From NCBI GenBank assembly GCA_035524095.1, contig DATKPK010000183.1:1-26684 (forward strand): DNA of 26,684 bases, written 5' to 3'. The notes under the pieces were generated by a model. It did not search any database, was not told the origin of the DNA, and saw nothing but the letters and a program-made list of their open reading frames with translations. This stretch comes from DATJUF01 sp035524095. GTDB taxonomy: Bacteria; Desulfobacterota; Binatia; Binatales; Binataceae. This document shows, in pieces, positions 24,090-26,684 of this stretch. Within the stretch, counting starts at the first letter, position 1; the number at the start of each line of letters is the position of its first letter. A program made the translations under genes and the position numbers.

Positions 24090-24716
24090 TCAGATTAGCC
24101 GGCGCTGCAAGGCCTCCATCACCGGAGCAAACGAGCGCCGATGGATCGGCGATGGGCCGAAGGAGGCTAGGGCGGCGAAGTGCTCAGCGGTGCAATAGCC
24201 TTTATGGCTGGCGAAGCCATAATCGGGATACTCAGCATGATAGGCGACCATCATGCGGTCACGCGTCACCTTGGCGATAATCGATGCGGCAGCGATACAG
24301 AAGCTTTTGCGGTCACCGCCGACGATCGCAGTTTGCGGCAATTCGAGACCCGGGATGCGCCGTCCGTCGGCAAGGACATGCTCAGGCACTGGAGCCAGTG
24401 CTTCCAAGGCGCGGCGACTTGCCGCCATCGTTGCCCAGTAGATATTGAGACGGTCAATCTCCTGCGGGTTGGCGACGCCTACACCGACCGCGAGAGCTTT
24501 AGATCCGATGACCTCGAACAGCTCCTCGCGAACCTCAGGCGCAAGCTGCTTGGAATCATGCACGCCTTTGATGAAGGTTTCGGGAGCGAAGATGACAGCC
24601 GCTGCTACGACTGGACCAGCCATGGGGCCCACGCCGGCCTCGTCTACACCGGCGATTGCGCTGAGACCGCTCTTCCATAGGCGGCGCTCATGTCTCAGGT
24701 CAGGGCGTTTGCTCAA
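24090..24716 (-). CDS. rnhB: Ribonuclease HII
   Basis: 208 residues from TTG 24716. Catalytic residues are D and E in GVDEAG, the third Asp in LADGR, and the fourth Asp in KVTRDRM. GGDRKSFCIAAASIIAKV and SHKGYCTAEH are RNase HII blocks. The usual GRG motif after DEA is GVG here (DEAGVGPMAGP), so the Arg that helps read the RNA-DNA junction is missing. The enzyme removes ribonucleotides from DNA. I prefer TTG 24716, with GGGAG 12 bases upstream: the only other candidate start in this frame, TTG 24782, sits in a hairpin loop and coincides with a -35-like box. A typical RNase HII N-terminal lead (LSKRPDLRHERRLW) follows 24716. Confidence 0.92.
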   Translation of the reverse strand: MSKRPDLRHERRLWKSGLSAIAGVDEAGVGPMAGPVVAAAVIFAPETFIKGVHDSKQLAPEVREELFEVIGSKALAVGVGVANPQEIDRLNIYWATMAASRRALEALAPVPEHVLADGRRIPGLELPQTAIVGGDRKSFCIAAASIIAKVTRDRMMVAYHAEYPDYGFASHKGYCTAEHFAALASFGPSPIHRRSFAPVMEALQRRLI

Positions 24717-24753
24717 GCTGTCGCGGCACTCCCGATAGCGGAATACGAGTTGG

Positions 24754-24795
24754 ATTATGCGAGCCGCCGGAGGCGTGTGCAAAGCCTCCGGCGGC
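24754..24795 (-). promoter_or_regulatory. rnhB promoter embedded in a perfect 12-bp hairpin
   Basis: GCCGCCGGAGGC (24763-24774) and GCCTCCGGCGGC (24784-24795) are perfect inverted arms around a 9-nt loop. The loop holds the -35-like TTGCAC (minus strand, 24777-24782). A 17-base spacer then leads to CATAAT (24754-24759). The expected start site lies about 30 bases before TTG 24716. The same inverted repeat could be an operator or the terminator of read-through transcription from upstream; no T-run follows it on either strand. Confidence 0.5.
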
Positions 24796-24808
24796 GAGTC
24801 AACGCGGC

Positions 24809-24817
24809 TTATCCACA
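24809..24817 (+). promoter_or_regulatory. Perfect DnaA box consensus
   Basis: TTATCCACA lies in the gap upstream of rnhB. It is a single copy, with no second copy nearby and no AT-rich unwinding element, so a regulatory DnaA site or chance is more likely than an origin. Confidence 0.3.
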
Positions 24818-25251
24818 GAGATGGTTAACGATGCGTTAAAGAAATTCGCACGCTCCGCTTGCCCTGAGCCGACGGGTTCTCTATCGTGCGGGAGGCTGCG
24901 GCGATCAGCAGGGGACCGGACAGGAATTGGACGGAAAATCCGGTGGATAGGACGGGTGGCCGAGGCAGGATGCCCAAGACCGCGGCGCCAACGGGAAACA
25001 GTCCAAATCCCTAGCCGTCCGCTGGGCGGGAGTGAACCCTCGAAAAAGCGTCGTGTTGCTAGTCACGGCGCTCTCGACCGCATGACTCGTATGGGGACGA
25101 ATCGTCGATCATTGCGGCTCGGTGTTGGCTACCGCGGCCTGGGCAAGTCTCTTTTCTAGATTACCTAGAGAGCACCTAACGGTCTACCGCAGCCCTTCTT
25201 CACTCGATTGTTGCTCTGGATCGGAGTGACTGCGCCAGCCGTTTTAGTCGG

Positions 25252-25275
25252 CGGCGGGAGCCGAAACTCCCGCCG
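25252..25275 (-). terminator. Hairpin after the DUF1302 gene
   Basis: CGGCGGGAG (25252-25260) and CTCCCGCCG (25267-25275) form a perfect 9-bp stem with loop CCGAAA, 22 bases past the DUF1302 stop. The minus-strand sequence after the stem (CCGACTAAAAC) has no T-run, so it is either a weak terminator or an mRNA 3'-end stabiliser. Confidence 0.55.
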
Positions 25276-25297
25276 AACCCTTTATAGCTAGACGCCC

Positions 25298-26684
25298 CTA
25301 CAAGAGATTGAAGTTGTACTGGAACGCCGCGTTGATCTGGCTCTCGCCCTTGAACAGGCCAAGGCCGTAGAGCGAGTCGCCGCCCATGACCTCAATCGCT
25401 GTTATGGTCAGGAAGTACTTCTTGGTCCACGGCGGATTGAATGTGACATTTGGAAACAACGCGATGTTTCTGCCTTTGACCTCGTAAATGCCGGTGAAGG
25501 TTGGGGCGATATCCGACCACAGCCACGAGGTTCCGATACTGCCAAGGATCTGAACGTCGTTCTTGGTCACGGCTGAGTCAATGTCATTTCCAACTTCTGT
25601 TGTCTTGCCGTTGTCCATGATGATGTCGTCAAAAAGCTCGAAGTTGGCTGTGAGATTGCCGGTGCTGGTTAGCCACGGAGCATAAGCTTGGTCGACGTCG
25701 ATCGCGGTCATCCACTTAACTACGTCCGAGTACCGGTCGCCTGAGAAGTTATTGACGCCCGTGTCAGAAAAATTCTCGTGGTTCTGGTACAGCATCTCGC
25801 CGCGGAACACGGCCGGGAAATACTCTGCTATACTTGCTGGAACCGGGAGCGGCATGTCCATTGTCGTTCCCATCTCCTGCACATCGTAGAAGGTATAGTT
25901 CCACAAGTTGGTCAGCGGCGTCGACCAGCGTGCGCCCCATGGCACGCCATTGTTAACTTCGTCGTTATAGTAGAATGCTGTCAACTCAGCTGGACCGACC
26001 AGCGTGTGCAGCCGCACCCCGTCGTTCCAGTTCTGCGGCTGATATCCCGGAATATTCCAGACGCCGACGTCAAGTGCCGTTCCGTCACCAATTGGTGAGT
26101 ATGGGTTATTATTCTTGCTCAAGCCGAGTTTACAATTGAAGTTGCGTTGGCTTAGCGGATAGGGATTCCATCCTTTCACAATTCCAGACGAAAGGCTTGC
26201 GCAGCGCCCGAACTCTGCGAGCGCCGGGTTGGCTGCAATCGCAAATACCCCAGGCTTTGCCGTGGTGAGATAGGCGCTCAACCCGAACTTCGGCACGTCG
26301 GTGTAATGCACGTCGAAGCGAGCGCTGGGGCCATGACTCGCCGCCGGAAAGCATGGCTGCACGCGCCCCGCCTTGTAGCCCTCGCCGATGTACTTGCCGT
26401 ACGGGTCATAGGTCTGTTCGGGCCAGTAGTTTGGCTGCCACCCAGGCTGAATGAGCCCTTCGAGGAAATTCGATTGGAATGGTCCCGCCTCCGGCAGATT
26501 GAGTATCGGATGGATCATCCATTGCGGGGTGCGCGACTGCTCCAGGTTGGCGAAGCCGAACGCCCAGCAGGTGTCAACCGGATTCACGACGTCGCCGACG
26601 CGAAAGGCGACCGACTCGCCCCACACCACGATCTGATTCCCTACATAAGTAGTGAGCGGCCCGGTCTTGTTTTCCCACCAGGCA
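25298..26684 (-). CDS. DUF1302 family putative outer-membrane protein, N-terminus outside window
   Basis: An open frame of at least 462 residues continues past the right edge (the last bases read AWWENKTGPLTTYVGNQIV before VVWGES), so the GTG at 26629 is internal. The VVWGESVAFRVGDVVNP block is typical of DUF1302, followed by Trp/Tyr-rich beta-strand-like stretches such as PNYWPEQTYDPYGKYIGEGY. The C-terminus, FKGESQINAAFQYNFNLL, ends in hydrophobic alternation that fits an outer-membrane beta-barrel. The family is often found near DUF1329 and RND/MMPL genes and has been linked to uptake or export of hydrophobic compounds. Its role is not firmly known, and no partner is visible here. The signal peptide should lie outside the window. 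Confidence 0.85.
   Translation of the reverse strand, partial: AWWENKTGPLTTYVGNQIVVWGESVAFRVGDVVNPVDTCWAFGFANLEQSRTPQWMIHPILNLPEAGPFQSNFLEGLIQPGWQPNYWPEQTYDPYGKYIGEGYKAGRVQPCFPAASHGPSARFDVHYTDVPKFGLSAYLTTAKPGVFAIAANPALAEFGRCASLSSGIVKGWNPYPLSQRNFNCKLGLSKNNNPYSPIGDGTALDVGVWNIPGYQPQNWNDGVRLHTLVGPAELTAFYYNDEVNNGVPWGARWSTPLTNLWNYTFYDVQEMGTTMDMPLPVPASIAEYFPAVFRGEMLYQNHENFSDTGVNNFSGDRYSDVVKWMTAIDVDQAYAPWLTSTGNLTANFELFDDIIMDNGKTTEVGNDIDSAVTKNDVQILGSIGTSWLWSDIAPTFTGIYEVKGRNIALFPNVTFNPPWTKKYFLTITAIEVMGGDSLYGLGLFKGESQINAAFQYNFNLL

Larger units (their letters stand above)
24796..25297. other. Gene-poor region upstream of rnhB, with hairpins and a DnaA box
   Basis: About 500 bases carry no convincing gene: the longest plus-strand frame, 24821-25159, is Arg/Gly-rich and resembles no known protein. 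Structure is visible. TTAACG-ATG-CGTTAA lies at 24825-24839, a CCCTG...CAGGG stem at about 24862-24912, an ACCGGA...TCCGGT stem near 24915-24945, a GGCAGGATGCC element near 24964-24974, a TCTAG...CTAGA stem near 25155-25170, and the 9-bp stem at 25252-25275. A small RNA is possible; I could not match tmRNA, RNase P, SRP or 6S RNA. Confidence 0.4.

Noticed and set aside
24809..24817. Chromosome origin
   Set aside because: Only one DnaA box, no AT-rich unwinding region, no dnaA/dnaN/gyrB/rpmH neighbours, and flanking genes on the same strand.
24841..25060. Possible 6S RNA or RNase P RNA
   Set aside because: CCCTGAGCCGA matches part of E. coli 6S and GGCAGGATGCC resembles an RNase P segment, but the conserved cores (for RNase P, GAGGAAAGTCC and the ACAGAAA region) are missing and the spacing is wrong.
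24821..25159. Plus-strand frame of 112 residues in the gap upstream of rnhB
   Set aside because: Arg/Gly-rich with no recognisable motif and no SD before its start; it looks like an accidental frame over structured DNA.

Overview
The window looks like an ordinary chromosomal segment from a moderately GC-rich Gram-negative bacterium. The evidence for an outer membrane is a full Mla phospholipid-transport cluster, a DUF1302-type putative outer-membrane protein and a lipoprotein with a lipobox. Methylmalonyl-CoA epimerase, a CofC-like F420 gene, a DCC-lipase-maturation-factor fusion and DUF1302 together suggest an uncultured deltaproteobacteria-like lineage such as Binatota. That placement is inference, not something the sequence proves. 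I found no insertion sequence, phage gene, CRISPR array, rRNA or obvious foreign island.

Layout, left to right. (1) 1-304: the 3' end of a Baeyer-Villiger/flavin monooxygenase gene, closed by a strong hairpin terminator. (2) 474-6038: a secreted M28 (glutamate carboxypeptidase II-like) peptidase; divergent from it, a fused DCC/lipase-maturation-factor membrane protein; then tRNA-Asn(GTT), a small unknown gene and trmJ on the minus strand. (3) 6175-11838, plus strand: a COG2129 phosphoesterase, then a tight run of tandem-VOC protein, HAD hydrolase, large exported TPR protein, methylmalonyl-CoA epimerase and FmdB-type zinc ribbon. (4) 11852-15953, minus strand: an NmrA-like SDR protein, a CPA2 antiporter with two USP-like domains, and a TPR-SH3 lipoprotein. 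(5) 16260-20725, plus strand: cofC followed by mlaE, mlaF, mlaD, mlaC and mlaA, ending in a 14-bp bidirectional terminator. (6) 20823-24716, minus strand: rnhB, then an lpd-lipB-lipA lipoylation operon. (7) 24717-25297: a gene-free stretch with strong hairpins and one perfect DnaA box. (8) 25298 to the right edge: the C-terminal part of a DUF1302 protein.

Functional themes are envelope maintenance (Mla, the lipoprotein, the lipase maturation factor, DUF1302), propionyl/methylmalonyl-CoA chemistry (the epimerase and VOC proteins), lipoic acid attachment and E3, and RNA maintenance (TrmJ, RNase HII, tRNA-Asn). Start-codon usage is a local trait: lpd, mlaA, trmJ and rnhB all appear to begin with TTG, cofC begins with GTG, and at least two genes have a -10 box so close to the start codon that the mRNA may be leaderless. 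I did not find a convincing new multi-gene system. The best leads are the VOC/HAD/TPR/epimerase cluster, the cofC-mla arrangement, the DCC-LMF fusion beside a secreted peptidase, and the structured gap upstream of rnhB.
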